Source: Pseudomonadota bacterium | GTDB lineage: Bacteria; Pseudomonadota; Gammaproteobacteria; Steroidobacterales; Steroidobacteraceae | Reading direction: 5' to 3' | Length of the DNA: 64,000 bases | Assembly: GCA_025355245.1 (NCBI GenBank) | Contig: JANXZZ010000052.1 | Coordinates: 1 to 64,000 of the forward strand | Part shown: in pieces, positions 17,486 to 30,901 of the stretch | Layout of the letters: each line of letters opens with the position of its first letter | Numbering within the stretch: the stretch's first letter is position 1 | Translations under genes and position numbers: made by a program | Notes under the pieces: model-generated | Told to the model about the DNA's origin: nothing | Database searches by the model: none | The model's input: only the letters and a program-made list of their open reading frames with translations

Positions 17486-18799
17486 CTAGTGATCGAATGT
17501 GTACGCCGAACGTCGCGCCCGCAGGATGTCACCGATCACCGATCGAAACTCCGCCAGCTCCGGATCGCCGACCGCCAGCGACAGTGCAATCAAACCACGG
17601 GGCGAGCAGTAGAAGCCGCGTTCGAGCAGATCGAAGAATAGCAGTAACAACACGTCCCGTTCGGACGGGATGCCGTTGATGGCATGAAAATTCATGAGGG
17701 ACCCGAGTCCCGAGACGGAAAGTCCACAGGCCGATTCCGCAAATTGCTCGTTGAGCGCCGTTCGGAGCGCATCGCCGCGGCGGTTCAGGCTTTGCAGCGC
17801 GTCTGGGCTCAGTAGCTGCGACAGGCCTGCGTAACCCGCGGCCATCGAAAGCACGTTGTTATTGAACGTCCCGGCGTGCGCGAGGTGGTCCGGTCGGCGC
17901 GGGTCGTAGAGCGACATGAGGTTGGCGCGACCGCCGAAGGCGCCGAACGAGAGCCCGCCACCGAAGTACTTTCCGAGCGTCGTCAGATCCGGGGAGATGC
18001 CGAGAAGCTCCTGTCGCCCGCCGGGCGACAGCCGTGACGTCTGAATTTCGTCAAAAACGAGCATCGCGCCCGCGGCACGTGCTTCCTCCGCCAGCATTTC
18101 GAGGAACGCGGGTTCACCGGGCACGCAGCCGCCCGCACCCAGCATGGGTTCAACCAGAATCGCGGCAAGCGCAGCACCGTCGCGGCGGATCAGCTCGCGG
18201 ACGCCGTCCGTGTCGTTGTAGGGCGCAACGATGAAGTCGTGGGGCACTGTCGTTCGTGACGGTCCGGTTCCGAACGCGAGGACGCCACCGTGGTAGGAAC
18301 CCTGGAACACGAGCACACGTCGGCGGCCGGTTGCCGCAATCGCGGTCGCTATCGCCATCAGGTTCGCTTCCGTCCCCGAATTCGTGAAACGCACCAGTTC
18401 GATCGACGTAAAGCGATCGCAGATCAGCCTCGCGAGACCGAGTTCAAGGTGGTTGTGCGCGGAAAGGCTGATCCCATTGTCGAGCGCAGCGGCGATGGCG
18501 CGCCGGATGACCGGATTCGAGTGCCCGTAGATGCCGGCGGTGTATTCGCCAAGCAAGTCGACGTAGCGGTGCCCGTCCGCGTCGAATAGTAGGCAGCCCT
18601 CACCCCGCACCATGCATATCGGAAACGGCTCGAAGAAAAGAACCGTTCGCGTGTTGCCGCCCGGCATGGCGCACGCGGCCGCCTGCCACCGCTCGAAGCT
18701 CGCCGGATTGCGCAGCGAATAGCCTCGCTTCGCCTCGGCCAGCTCGCGTTCAACTGTCTTCGTGGATCTCGCATCGCGCTGATTCGCGGCGGCGGACAT
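17486..18799 (-). CDS. Class III aminotransferase, glutamate-1-semialdehyde aminomutase-like
   Basis: This 437-residue PLP enzyme of fold type I has the phosphate-cup segment NSGTEAN (140-146), the PLP-ring Asp in FDEIQTS (D250) and the Schiff-base Lys in LGKYFGGG (K277). The overall sequence follows the HemL-like branch (LLFDADGHRYVDLLGEYTAG near 70-89). The first 35 residues differ from true HemL, and there are no tetrapyrrole genes nearby. A role in transamination of an amino or keto acid is therefore as likely as haem synthesis. It is a single gene, with its start at ATG 18799. Confidence 0.88.
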   Translation of the reverse strand: MSAAANQRDARSTKTVERELAEAKRGYSLRNPASFERWQAAACAMPGGNTRTVLFFEPFPICMVRGEGCLLFDADGHRYVDLLGEYTAGIYGHSNPVIRRAIAAALDNGISLSAHNHLELGLARLICDRFTSIELVRFTNSGTEANLMAIATAIAATGRRRVLVFQGSYHGGVLAFGTGPSRTTVPHDFIVAPYNDTDGVRELIRRDGAALAAILVEPMLGAGGCVPGEPAFLEMLAEEARAAGAMLVFDEIQTSRLSPGGRQELLGISPDLTTLGKYFGGGLSFGAFGGRANLMSLYDPRRPDHLAHAGTFNNNVLSMAAGYAGLSQLLSPDALQSLNRRGDALRTALNEQFAESACGLSVSGLGSLMNFHAINGIPSERDVLLLLFFDLLERGFYCSPRGLIALSLAVGDPELAEFRSVIGDILRARRSAYTFDH

Positions 18800-18944
18800 T
18801 GTTTTGGCTCCTATCCACCCGAACCCGTCGCGGCGGCGCGGCCCTGGCGTAAGGGGTCCCGGAGGTCCCCGCCACCGCAGTAGTTTACGCGTCCTGCCGG
18901 CGGGGCGCTGTGGCTCCGCCCGGCGCTACGTCCCGCCGAGGCGG

Positions 18945-18963
18945 TTTTTCACAGGATTTACAG
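18945..18963 (+). promoter_or_regulatory. Candidate KdpE-binding / promoter element of the kdp operon
   Basis: TTTTTCACAGG is followed by ATTTACAG, giving a T-rich direct repeat about one helical turn apart, upstream of the first small kdp ORF. The Escherichia coli KdpE site is similarly T-rich and ends in TTTACAC, so this is the likely response-regulator box. No good -10 hexamer follows at standard spacing. Assignment is by position and resemblance only. Confidence 0.35.
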
Positions 18964-19011
18964 ACCGACCCCGATAAGGTGACCCCGCCCGTTTCCGTGG
19001 AGTCCGCGACC

Positions 19012-19104
19012 GTGGATGCCGTCTATCTTCTCGGCCTGTTAAGCCTGTACGCCGCCTCGCACTGGCTCGTGGTGGCCCTGTCGCGCCTCCGGAAGGCGTC
19101 ATGA
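19012..19104 (+). CDS. Small membrane ORF upstream of kdpF (30 aa)
   Basis: GTG-started peptide of 30 residues with one hydrophobic helix (VYLLGLLSLYAASHWLVVAL) and a basic end (SRLRKAS). Its stop overlaps the kdpF start as ATGA, so it is the first cistron of the kdp operon. Short hydrophobic ORFs in front of kdpF occur in other Pseudomonadota, but no function is known to me. It may be an extra helix that packs with KdpA, or a leader whose translation feeds kdpF. The exact start is uncertain, since a GTG 15 bases upstream is also in frame. Confidence 0.6.
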   Translation: MDAVYLLGLLSLYAASHWLVVALSRLRKAS

Positions 19105-19189
19105 CGGGCGTCTACTGGCTGGCGGGTGCGCTTGCGCTGCTCCTGTTTGGCTACCTGCTGTGGGCACTGCTCAACGCGGAGCGATTTTG

Positions 19190-19190
<1 letters not shown>
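19101..19190 (+). CDS. kdpF: Potassium-transporting ATPase subunit KdpF
   Basis: This 29-residue single-helix peptide (MTGVYWLAGALALLLFGYLL) is the size and character of KdpF, which stabilises the KdpFABC complex in the inner membrane. It overlaps the previous ORF by ATGA and the kdpA start by one base in TGATG, so translation of the first three cistrons is coupled. It is too short to be found by length-based gene calling. Confidence 0.9.
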
Positions 19191-21004
<1,814 letters not shown>

Positions 21005-21015
21005 CGGGACTCCCC

Positions 21016-23085
<2,070 letters not shown>

Positions 23086-23095
23086 GGGAGACACT

Positions 23096-23671
23096 GTGCT
23101 GATTCAAACCTTTCGCCCTGCCGCCACATTGCTGGTGCTCATGACGGCGCTGCTGGGTGTCGCCTATCCCGGTGCGATCGCGGTGGTCGCGCGGCTGGGA
23201 TTCCCGGACGCCGCGTCAGGCAGCTTGCTTCGACGCCATGGGACGGTGGTAGGCTCGCGGCTGATCGGTCAGGCGTTCTCGGGTCCTGCGTACTTCTGGG
23301 GACGGCCGTCGGCGACGACCCCTTACCCCTACAACGCCTTGGCTTCAAACGGGTCGAACCTGGGGCCACTCAACCCCGCCCTGCTGGCGCAGGTCGACGC
23401 GGCCAGCACCGCGCTGCGCGACGCCGACCCGGAAAACAAGGCGGCCATTCCCGTCGATCTCGTCACTGCATCGGCGAGCGGCCTCGATCCGGAGGTCAGT
23501 CCTGCCGGAGCGCAATACCAAGTGCGTCGCATCGCGATCGCGCGTGGCGTGGACGCGGCCGAGATCGTCGCGCTGGTTGCCGTTCACGAGCGTGGGCCAC
23601 TCCTTGGATTCATTGGCGAAAGACGGGTCAATGTCCTGGAACTCAATCTCGCGCTCGACGAACTGCGCTGA
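23096..23671 (+). CDS. kdpC: Potassium-transporting ATPase subunit KdpC
   Basis: This 191-residue protein has one N-terminal helix (about 10-30) and a periplasmic domain, and completes KdpFABC. The GQAFSGPAYFWGRPSAT segment near 55-71, DLVTASASGLDPEVSPAGA near 120-138 and the C-terminal VNVLELNLALDEL are family signatures. GTG start 10 bases after kdpB. KdpC stabilises the complex and increases ATP affinity. Confidence 0.97.
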   Translation: MLIQTFRPAATLLVLMTALLGVAYPGAIAVVARLGFPDAASGSLLRRHGTVVGSRLIGQAFSGPAYFWGRPSATTPYPYNALASNGSNLGPLNPALLAQVDAASTALRDADPENKAAIPVDLVTASASGLDPEVSPAGAQYQVRRIAIARGVDAAEIVALVAVHERGPLLGFIGERRVNVLELNLALDELR

Positions 23672-23782
23672 GGCGCGACAATGGAAGGTGCGGCGGGCCG
23701 AGTCGCCGGAACTGGCTTGCCCGCTGCGCGGAACCTCAACGCGGCGCGACGTCGGCTGCAACGATTAGAACGGAGTCTTGTC

Positions 23783-25342
23783 ATGTTGAAGAGAATGATG
23801 ACCCGAACGCGGATCGGCGCGCTTGTCGTAGCGTCGCTTATTGGTGCCGCGCCAGCCGCCGCCTGGGGCTCCGCGCCGGAGCCGGCAGCGGACGCGTCAC
23901 GACCCGCCAATTCCGCGGACGCGAAGATCGAGGCCTTGGAGCGACGCATCGAGGCGCTCGAGGCGGAGCTGCGTCGGAGCCACGCCGCCGAAAGTTCTTC
24001 GTCCGCGAGCAAGGACGAAGCGAAAGTCGCAAACCAGGTCGCGCCGGCACCTGCGCCGGGGCCCGCGCCGCCGGCCGCGGCGCCCGCGGATCCGTTCGCG
24101 TTTGCCGACTTCAGCTGGCTGACGGGGAATCCGCGCAATACCGACTCCCCTCTGGCGACGAAGTACTTCACGCCCGACATCCGCGTCGATGTGAACTATA
24201 CAAATCAATTCCACCACCCCCAGGACGACACTATTTCGGGCTCGACGGAGATATTTCGCTCCGGAGAGCTTCAACTGACGCAGCTCGGTCTGGGCGGTGA
24301 CTTTCAGTACGACCACGTACGCGCACGGGTCATGACCCAATTCGGTCTGTACTCTGAAACGACGCCCCGAAACGACTCGAGCGCGGCCCGTGGCCAGTGG
24401 AGTCTGGACAGCGCCTACCGATACGTCTCCGAAGCCTACGGCGGCTACCACTTCGACGCGCTGCACGGCGTGAACGTCGACGCTGGCCTGTTCATGTCCT
24501 ACATCGGTCTGTTCAGCTACTACCAGTACGACAACTGGGCGTACCAGCCCTCCTACGTGTCGTCTAACACTCCGTGGTATTTCAACGGCCTCCGCGTCCA
24601 GATCTACACGAGCGACACGCTTAAGATCGAGCCCTGGATCGTCAACGGCTGGCAATCCTACGGGCGCTTCAACAGTGCACCCGGCGTCGGCGGGCAGATA
24701 CTCTGGCGCCCGACCGGAAAAGTCTCGGTCGTCAGCAACAACTATTGGGGCAAGGATGCGCTCGGAGTGCCCGACCGCAAGCGAATTCATTCGGATGACA
24801 GTATCCAGGTGAAGTATTTCGACAACCCGGATGGCTGGATCAGCAAAGCGGCGGCGTCGCTCACCGTGGACGTGGGTTGCGAGTTCGGGGGCGGGGTCAC
24901 GTGTCATGGCGGAAACGCGGCCACGCCCTCGCAGTACTTCCTTGGATTCATGATCTATAGCCGCCTCTGGTTCGACCACGATCTGTTTGCGGTGACGCTG
25001 GGCGGCGGTGCGATCAACAACCCGGGTCGATACCTTGTCCTGCTGCCGCCGATCAACGGTGCCACCGCGACGTCGGGAACACCTTACTTCACGGAGAATC
25101 CCGGCGATCCCTACAAAGCCTGGGACACTTCGCTCACGTTCGACTACATGCCCAAGCAGTTCATCACCTGGCGCCTCGAATTCAACCACCGCGCCGCGAG
25201 TGTTCCCTACTTCTCGGGGTCGGGTGGGGTGACTCCCCCGGCCGGCAACACGGGGCCACTCGGGTCGTTGGTCACGGGCTGGAGCCCGGACCTGCGCAAG
25301 GACGAAGACCGGGTGACGGTCGCCCTTCTCGTGAAGCTATAA
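23783..25342 (+). CDS. Outer-membrane beta-barrel protein (Bbp2/porin-like) inside the kdp operon
   Basis: This 519-residue protein starts with a signal peptide (about 1-30). Next is a heptad-patterned coiled coil (KIEALERRIEALEAELRR, about 42-60) and an Ala/Pro-rich linker (about 75-105). A long region of alternating strands rich in Tyr, Trp and Asn (about 115-519) ends in LVKL. This is the pattern of an outer-membrane barrel of the putative porin Bbp2 type. It lies between kdpC and kdpD, with GGAG seven bases before ATG 23783, so it is likely induced with Kdp at low potassium. A role in letting K+ or another solute through the outer membrane is inferred. The frame could extend to 23681 but the signal peptide fixes the start. 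Confidence 0.85.
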   Translation: MLKRMMTRTRIGALVVASLIGAAPAAAWGSAPEPAADASRPANSADAKIEALERRIEALEAELRRSHAAESSSSASKDEAKVANQVAPAPAPGPAPPAAAPADPFAFADFSWLTGNPRNTDSPLATKYFTPDIRVDVNYTNQFHHPQDDTISGSTEIFRSGELQLTQLGLGGDFQYDHVRARVMTQFGLYSETTPRNDSSAARGQWSLDSAYRYVSEAYGGYHFDALHGVNVDAGLFMSYIGLFSYYQYDNWAYQPSYVSSNTPWYFNGLRVQIYTSDTLKIEPWIVNGWQSYGRFNSAPGVGGQILWRPTGKVSVVSNNYWGKDALGVPDRKRIHSDDSIQVKYFDNPDGWISKAAASLTVDVGCEFGGGVTCHGGNAATPSQYFLGFMIYSRLWFDHDLFAVTLGGGAINNPGRYLVLLPPINGATATSGTPYFTENPGDPYKAWDTSLTFDYMPKQFITWRLEFNHRAASVPYFSGSGGVTPPAGNTGPLGSLVTGWSPDLRKDEDRVTVALLVKL

Positions 25343-25447
25343 GATGTGTTGCGCCGGCCACGGCCCGCGCCGGAAGTGGCGGGTTGCGGTGTTTCGCGCC
25401 ACCGGGTGAGAACGGTCAGCTTCATTTCAGGGGCGACGGGACGTTAG

Positions 25448-28138
25448 ATGGCCGACGGTATCCGCCGCAACCCCGATGAGCTGCTGCGCGACGTGCAGCG
25501 GGACGAGGCGCGGGCGCGGCGCGGGCGACTGCGAATATTCTTCGGCGCCTCCGCGGGTGTCGGCAAGACCTACTCCATGCTGGAAGCCGCTCGGGCCGCT
25601 CGCGCGGCGGGCGCCGATCTCGTGGTTGGCTACGTGGAACCGCACGGACGTATCGAAACCGAGCGGTTGCTGGACGGTCTCGAGCAGCTGCCGTTTCTCG
25701 AGGTGCGCTACCGCGGCATCACCCGCGGCGAGTTCGACCTGGACGCCGCGCTGCGGCGTGCGCCCGCGACCATTGTGGTCGATGAACTCGCGCACTCCAA
25801 CGTCACGGAAGGGGAACCGCGGCCGCGACACGCCAAGCGCTGGCAGGACATCGAAGAGCTGCTTGACGCAGGGATCAGTGTCTGGACGACGCTGAACGTT
25901 CAGCACCTCGAAAGCCTCAACGACGTGGTGGCGGGCATCACGGGCGCGCGCCAGCAGGAGACGATTCCCGATCGGATCTATGACGAGGCCGACGAGGTCG
26001 AGCTGATCGACCTGCCGCCCGACGACCTGCTCGCTCGCCTCAAGGCGGGAAAGGTGTACGTCGCGAGCCAGGCCGACACCGCAGCGGAGCGATTCTTTCG
26101 CACGCCCAATCTCCTGGCACTGCGCGAGCTTGCGCTGCGCCGTACCGCCGACCGCGTAGATGCGGCGGCGCAGGCCTACGAGGCCAGCGAGCACCCGTCG
26201 CGCCCGTGGCTCGCCCGGGACCGCTTCCTGATCGCAGTGGCACCGGACGACCAGGCGGATCAGCTGGTGCGCGTTGGCAAGCGCTTCGCGGACGCGCTCG
26301 ATGCGGAGTGGATGGTCGTTTCCGTCGAGACGCCGCCTCTATTGAAATTGGCGGAGCGGGAGCGCAATCGGCGCATTTCGGTTTTGCGGCTCGCGGAGTC
26401 GCTGGGCGCCGAAACGGTCACGCTGGATGGTCCCTCCGCGGCACAGGCGCTTCTAGACTACGCCCGGCTGCGCAACGTCACGCGGATCGTGGTCGGTGAA
26501 GTGAAGCGCAGCGGCTGGCGCGCGCTGCTGCGTCGCTCGACCGCCGCCGAGCTCGTGCGCAGCGGTCAGGGAATTGACGTTTCCGTCATTGCGCGGCGGA
26601 ACTCGCCGCTCCCGCCGCGAGCGGACGGGCGTCCCGGTGCCGCGCGCCCGATAAAGTGGAACCGCTACGGTGCGGCGGTGCTGGTTTCGGCGTGCTGCAC
26701 GGGTGCGGCAGCATTGATGTTGCCCTATTTCGAGCTCACCAATCTCGTGATGGTGTACCTGCTCGGAGCGACCGTCGCGGCACTCAGACTGGGCCGCGGA
26801 CCGGCCAGTCTGACGGCGTTTGTGAATGTCGCGGCTTTCGACTTCTGCTTCGTGCCGCCGCGGTTCAGTTTTGCGGTCAGCGACTACCAGTACCTCCTGA
26901 CCTTCGCCGTGATGCTCGGAATGGCGCTGGTCATCGCCAATCTGGTGGCCAGCGTCCGCGCGCAAGGTCGCGTCGCAGGTGCCCGCGAACGCCGCACGTC
27001 CTCGCTCTATGCGATGAGCCGGGAACTCGCGGTCACCCGAAGCTTCGGCAACCTTGCCCGAGTGGCCATCAAGCACGTCGCGGAGACATTCGCGAGCCAC
27101 GCCGTCGTACTGATGCCCGGTGCCGACGGGCGCCTTCAGCGGCCGGGCGATGTGCCGATCCCCGGATCGCTGGACCAGGCGGACCTTTCGGTCGCGCAGT
27201 GGGTATTCGACCACAGCCGCCCTGCCGGGCTGGGGACGGACACGCTCCCGGCCGCCGCTGCCCAGTACCTGCCGCTCGTCGGCACCGGAACGACGCTGGG
27301 CGTCCTGGCGGTCAGGCCCACCCAGCCGCGACGGCTCCTGCTCCCGGAGCAGCGGCATCTGCTAGAGACGTTCGCGGGCCAGATCGCCCTCGCGGTCGAG
27401 CGCGCGCAGATGGCCGAACGAGCGGAAAGCGCGCGCGTTGCCGCGGAGACCGAGAGTCTCCGCAACACCCTCCTTGCCTCGATCTCCCACGATCTGCGAA
27501 CGCCACTCGCGGTGATTACGGGCGCCAGCAGCGCGCTCTGCGACCCGAACCTGGCGCTCGACCCGGCCGCGCGGGCGCAGCTTGCACGCTCGATCGACGC
27601 GAAGGCGCAGGAGATGTCCGCGCTCATCTCGAACGTGCTTGACTTGATGCGCTTCGAGGCGGGCGAAGTGCGCCTGCGCCGGGACTGGGAAACCGTCGAT
27701 GACCTCATCGGCGTTGCGCTGACACGCCTCGACGGGCGGTTGGGGGGGCGCCGGATAGAGGTTGTCGTCCCTGCCGACGTCCCGGCCGTGTACGTCGATG
27801 CCCCGCTCATCACGCAGGTCTTCGTCAACCTGCTCGACAATGCGCTCAAGCACACGCCGCCCGGAACGCCAATCAGCGTTTCCGCGGCGGCCGAGGGGTC
27901 GACGGTCCGGATTGGCGTGGACGACTTGGGTCCCGGGCTCCCGCCGGGCGACTCCGAGCGACTGTTCGCCAAGTTCCAGCGCGGCCGCGATGAAGGTAAT
28001 TCAGGCGGTGCCGGACTGGGACTGGCAATCTGCCGCGCGATCGTGCGCGCTCACGGCTCCGAAATCTCCGCCCAGCAGCGGCCAGGAGGCGGCGCTCGCT
28101 TCGTGTTCTCGCTGCCGACCGCTGAGCCGACACCGTGA
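25448..28138 (+). CDS. kdpD: Osmosensitive K+ channel sensor histidine kinase KdpD
   Basis: This 896-residue membrane kinase has an N-terminal KdpD domain with Walker A GASAGVGKT (33-41). A universal-stress-like domain (about 255-375), four membrane helices (about 405-505) and a GAF-like region follow. The HisKA H681 (SISHDLRTPLA) and an HATPase domain (NALKH, DLGPGLP, GLGLAI) end the protein. It senses low K+ or turgor and phosphorylates KdpE. The 105-base gap after the barrel gene has no clear terminator. Its stop overlaps the KdpE start (GTGA). Confidence 0.97.
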   Translation: MADGIRRNPDELLRDVQRDEARARRGRLRIFFGASAGVGKTYSMLEAARAARAAGADLVVGYVEPHGRIETERLLDGLEQLPFLEVRYRGITRGEFDLDAALRRAPATIVVDELAHSNVTEGEPRPRHAKRWQDIEELLDAGISVWTTLNVQHLESLNDVVAGITGARQQETIPDRIYDEADEVELIDLPPDDLLARLKAGKVYVASQADTAAERFFRTPNLLALRELALRRTADRVDAAAQAYEASEHPSRPWLARDRFLIAVAPDDQADQLVRVGKRFADALDAEWMVVSVETPPLLKLAERERNRRISVLRLAESLGAETVTLDGPSAAQALLDYARLRNVTRIVVGEVKRSGWRALLRRSTAAELVRSGQGIDVSVIARRNSPLPPRADGRPGAARPIKWNRYGAAVLVSACCTGAAALMLPYFELTNLVMVYLLGATVAALRLGRGPASLTAFVNVAAFDFCFVPPRFSFAVSDYQYLLTFAVMLGMALVIANLVASVRAQGRVAGARERRTSSLYAMSRELAVTRSFGNLARVAIKHVAETFASHAVVLMPGADGRLQRPGDVPIPGSLDQADLSVAQWVFDHSRPAGLGTDTLPAAAAQYLPLVGTGTTLGVLAVRPTQPRRLLLPEQRHLLETFAGQIALAVERAQMAERAESARVAAETESLRNTLLASISHDLRTPLAVITGASSALCDPNLALDPAARAQLARSIDAKAQEMSALISNVLDLMRFEAGEVRLRRDWETVDDLIGVALTRLDGRLGGRRIEVVVPADVPAVYVDAPLITQVFVNLLDNALKHTPPGTPISVSAAAEGSTVRIGVDDLGPGLPPGDSERLFAKFQRGRDEGNSGGAGLGLAICRAIVRAHGSEISAQQRPGGGARFVFSLPTAEPTP

Positions 28139-28845
28139 CGCGCGCGATGTTCGTCGTGCTCGTCGTTGAGGATGACGCCGCCATCAGGAGCGTCCTGCGC
28201 ACGCTACTCGAGTCGCAGCAGTATCGCGTCGTCGAGGCGGATACCGCAGCGCGCGGCGTGATCGAAGCGCGCGGCCACCGCCCCGATCTCGTGCTGGTCG
28301 ACCTCGGTTTGCCAGACCGGGACGGCCTGTCCGTCATCGGCGAGATCCGCAAGACATCGCCGGTCCCGATCCTGGTGCTTTCGGCACGCACAATGGAATC
28401 GGACAAGGTCGCCGCGCTCGACGTGGGAGCCGATGACTACGTCACGAAGCCGTTCAGCACTCCGGAATTGCTGGCGCGAGTTCGCGCAGCACTTCGCCGC
28501 AACGCCCGCGGCAGCGAGCGCCTGCCGTTGATCAAGCTAGGTGCGTTGACGGTCGATCTGACGAACCGATCGGCGACCGGCCCGGAAGGTAGCGTGCATC
28601 TGACGCCGCTGGAATACCGGGTCCTCGACTGCCTCGCGCGAAACGGTGGAATGATCGTCACCCAAGCGCAGCTTATCCGCGAGGCGTGGGGACCCGATCG
28701 TCTCGGCGACGCTCGCGGGCTCAGATCCTACGTAAAGATGCTGCGGCAGAAGCTCGAGCCGGTACCGAGCCAACCGCGATACCTGCTCACCGAGGCGGGC
28801 GTCGGCTACCGGTTGCTCGCAGACGAGGCTCCGGACGGAACCTAG
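28135..28845 (+). CDS. kdpE: Response regulator KdpE
   Basis: This 236-residue OmpR-family regulator has an acidic pocket near residues 13-14 (VEDD), the phosphoacceptor D56 (LVDLGLPDRDG), T/K residues (LSART, VTKPF) and a C-terminal winged helix (TPLEYRVLDCLARN to GVGYRLL). GTG 28135 overlaps the kdpD stop; a second start, ATG 28147, is possible. Phosphorylated KdpE should activate the promoter near 18945-19010 upstream of kdpF. Confidence 0.96.
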   Translation: MTRAMFVVLVVEDDAAIRSVLRTLLESQQYRVVEADTAARGVIEARGHRPDLVLVDLGLPDRDGLSVIGEIRKTSPVPILVLSARTMESDKVAALDVGADDYVTKPFSTPELLARVRAALRRNARGSERLPLIKLGALTVDLTNRSATGPEGSVHLTPLEYRVLDCLARNGGMIVTQAQLIREAWGPDRLGDARGLRSYVKMLRQKLEPVPSQPRYLLTEAGVGYRLLADEAPDGT

Positions 28846-28939
28846 ACGGGCCCGGCTCCGATGCGCGTGGGGATTCACCGAGGTGTTGGTGATGGAGGCG
28901 TCACCGGCGCAGCGCGGGACGGGAGCCGGGAGCGTCGGG

Positions 28940-30055
28940 CTATGCGACGGCGACCGGTTGCAACTGCCGCGTGTATTCGGCGATTGAAATGATCCGCCGG
29001 GCCCGGGTATCCCAGAGAATGCACTTCGCTGCGCTGGGGACTTGCGAAAGCTTCACCCGGGGAACGCTGGCAAACAACTCCTGATACTGGTTGTGGCATC
29101 CGACCAGCCGGTAGTTCGGAATGTTCGCCGACAGGTGATGAACGTGGTGGTACGCAATGTCGACCGTAAACCAGTTGAGCCAGAACGGAAGGATCAGGAA
29201 GCTGGTCCCCTCCATCGTGCCCCTGTCGAAGTCCCAGTCCTTAGTGTCGCTCGCGTAGGCGTGATCGAAGTTGTGCTGGACGGTAAACAGCACGAGACCC
29301 GCGCCGCCCGCCAATGAAACGCTGATGAAATAGATCGAGCACGCCATCGCCGTGCCGCAGGCCCAGCAGAGTACTGCTCCGCCACCGACCAGCGCCACGT
29401 TGTTCCAGAACATGTGCCAGTACTCTTTGCGCGATTGCCAATACCGCGTCTTGAACGCTGCGGCGTGCGCACGAAGAGTCGTGCGCGGCTGAGTAATCTT
29501 GCTTCTGAGTAGATGGACAAGCAGGCTGGCGGTGCCCTTCAGCCACGTGAAGCGCGGGTTGAATACCAGATAGACGAATCCGCCGATTGGGGCGACCGGT
29601 ATGCTGCGTACGTGCCGATAGAGTCGCTGCTGTAATTCCGTCAGCGCCGCGTATTCATCGATCGAGAGCGTCGTCAGCGGGCCGCGATACTTTTCCCAGT
29701 TGCCGTTGTTTGCGTGATGGAAATTGTGATGCTGCGACCACACGTACTGCGGCATGCCGGCAACGACGCCGAACAGGAATCCGAAAGACCGGTTCAGCCA
29801 GCACGTCCGGAACAGGCTGCCGTGCCCGCAGTCGTGCATCAGCGCAAAAACGCGCAGCGTGAACAGACTGATGAGCAGAATAGCGGCCGCGGTGAGCCAG
29901 AGGGAGACGCTGGCGCTGACCGTCGCTGCCCACCACAGGAGCGCCAGCGGCACGAGCGTGGTCAAAACCTGCGCGAAGGCCTTGCGATCATCGGCCTTCG
30001 CGTGCCCGTCGATGATGTCCCGTTTCAGCCGCTTGACGTTTCTGATCGACGACAC
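28940..30055 (-). CDS. Membrane fatty acid desaturase
   Basis: This 371-residue integral membrane protein has the three His boxes of the non-haem diiron desaturase/hydroxylase family: HDCGH (about 73-77), HNFHH (about 108-112) and HHVHH (about 305-309). QHNFDHAYA near 265 is an additional conserved element. Four or so membrane helices are visible (about 30-70, 85-100, 220-260). It would introduce a double bond in membrane acyl chains with O2 and an external electron donor. No reductase or ferredoxin gene is adjacent. Convergent with kdpE. Confidence 0.9.
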   Translation of the reverse strand: MSSIRNVKRLKRDIIDGHAKADDRKAFAQVLTTLVPLALLWWAATVSASVSLWLTAAAILLISLFTLRVFALMHDCGHGSLFRTCWLNRSFGFLFGVVAGMPQYVWSQHHNFHHANNGNWEKYRGPLTTLSIDEYAALTELQQRLYRHVRSIPVAPIGGFVYLVFNPRFTWLKGTASLLVHLLRSKITQPRTTLRAHAAAFKTRYWQSRKEYWHMFWNNVALVGGGAVLCWACGTAMACSIYFISVSLAGGAGLVLFTVQHNFDHAYASDTKDWDFDRGTMEGTSFLILPFWLNWFTVDIAYHHVHHLSANIPNYRLVGCHNQYQELFASVPRVKLSQVPSAAKCILWDTRARRIISIAEYTRQLQPVAVA

Positions 30056-30379
30056 GGCGAAGGAACTCCCGATTTTCTTCTAGTTATATACGCAAGGGGA
30101 CACGCCAGTCTAACAGACGCGCGTCACGCTTTGATACTAGGGCGCCGACCGACGCAAGGGGTGTTGCTGTGGTGAAAACTGCAGACTGGACTCCAGGCGG
30201 CCGCCGGTGGCCTGCGACGGCGTAAGGGTGAGCGGTTACGGGCCGGTCGGCGAGACCAGACCGCGGTGCGCCCGGCAAAGCGCGGTATGGACGACGGCGC
30301 CGGTTCCATCCGAAGCCACTGCCGGTGTCGTTCAGTTTGGTATAACCGGGAAATTCCCGGGCGAGCGGAGGAACGGGTC
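30056..30379. other. Divergent promoter spacer, 324 bases
   Basis: This stretch separates the leftward desaturase from the rightward GNAT gene. It holds a short A/T-rich patch near 30075-30095 next to the desaturase start and a clear GGAGGA ribosome binding site (30367-30372) for the GNAT gene. No additional ORF with a start and domain is supported. Confidence 0.5.
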
Positions 30380-30841
30380 GTGGCGACAGACATTCGGGTG
30401 CGGGCGGTATCTCGAGAGGATTTCGATGCGTGGAAAGTCCTATGGGACGGCTACAACGCGTTCTACGGCCGCAAAGACGCGACGCGGCTTCCCGGCGCGG
30501 TTACCGAGATGACGTGGTCGCGGCTTTTCGATTCCTATGAGCCGGTGCATGCGCTGGTCGCGGAACGCGCCGGCGCGTTGGTCGGGCTCGCCCACTTCCT
30601 GTTCCATCGCAGCACGATCCAGATCGCCCCGGTCTGCTACCTGAACGACCTCTTTACCGCGGAGGCGGCGCGCGGTGGCGGCGTTGCTCGCGCTCTGATC
30701 GAGGAGGTGTACCGGCGTGCGGCGGACGCCGGCGCAGGTCGCGTGTATTGGCTGACCCACGAGACCAACACGACTGCGATGAAGCTTTACGACCAGGTTG
30801 CAGAGAAGTCGGGCTTCCTGGTCTACCGGCATCTGGTCTGA
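30380..30841 (+). CDS. GNAT-family N-acetyltransferase
   Basis: This 153-residue protein has the GNAT fold. An N-terminal IRVRAVSREDFDAWKVLW strand-helix is followed by the acetyl-CoA loop region AARGGGVARALIEEV (about 97-111), where R/GxGxxR/A is recognisable, and a C-terminal YDQVAEKSGFLVYRH. The acyl acceptor is unknown; the NTTAMKLYDQ segment is typical of small-amine or amino-acid acetyltransferases. GTG 30380 has GGAGGA eight bases upstream, which decides the start. Monocistronic, facing a leftward gene at its 3' end. Confidence 0.85.
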   Translation: MATDIRVRAVSREDFDAWKVLWDGYNAFYGRKDATRLPGAVTEMTWSRLFDSYEPVHALVAERAGALVGLAHFLFHRSTIQIAPVCYLNDLFTAEAARGGGVARALIEEVYRRAADAGAGRVYWLTHETNTTAMKLYDQVAEKSGFLVYRHLV

Positions 30842-30901
30842 ACACGCGCGCTGGGCGGATGTCCGATCCCGGGCCTTCGAAAGGCGCGTTACCATCTTTA
30901 C

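Noticed and set aside
28851-28930. 9-base inverted repeat CCCGGCTCC/GGAGCCGGG between kdpE and the desaturase gene
   Set aside because: The 62-base spacer is too long and there is no T run, so a terminator cannot be supported.
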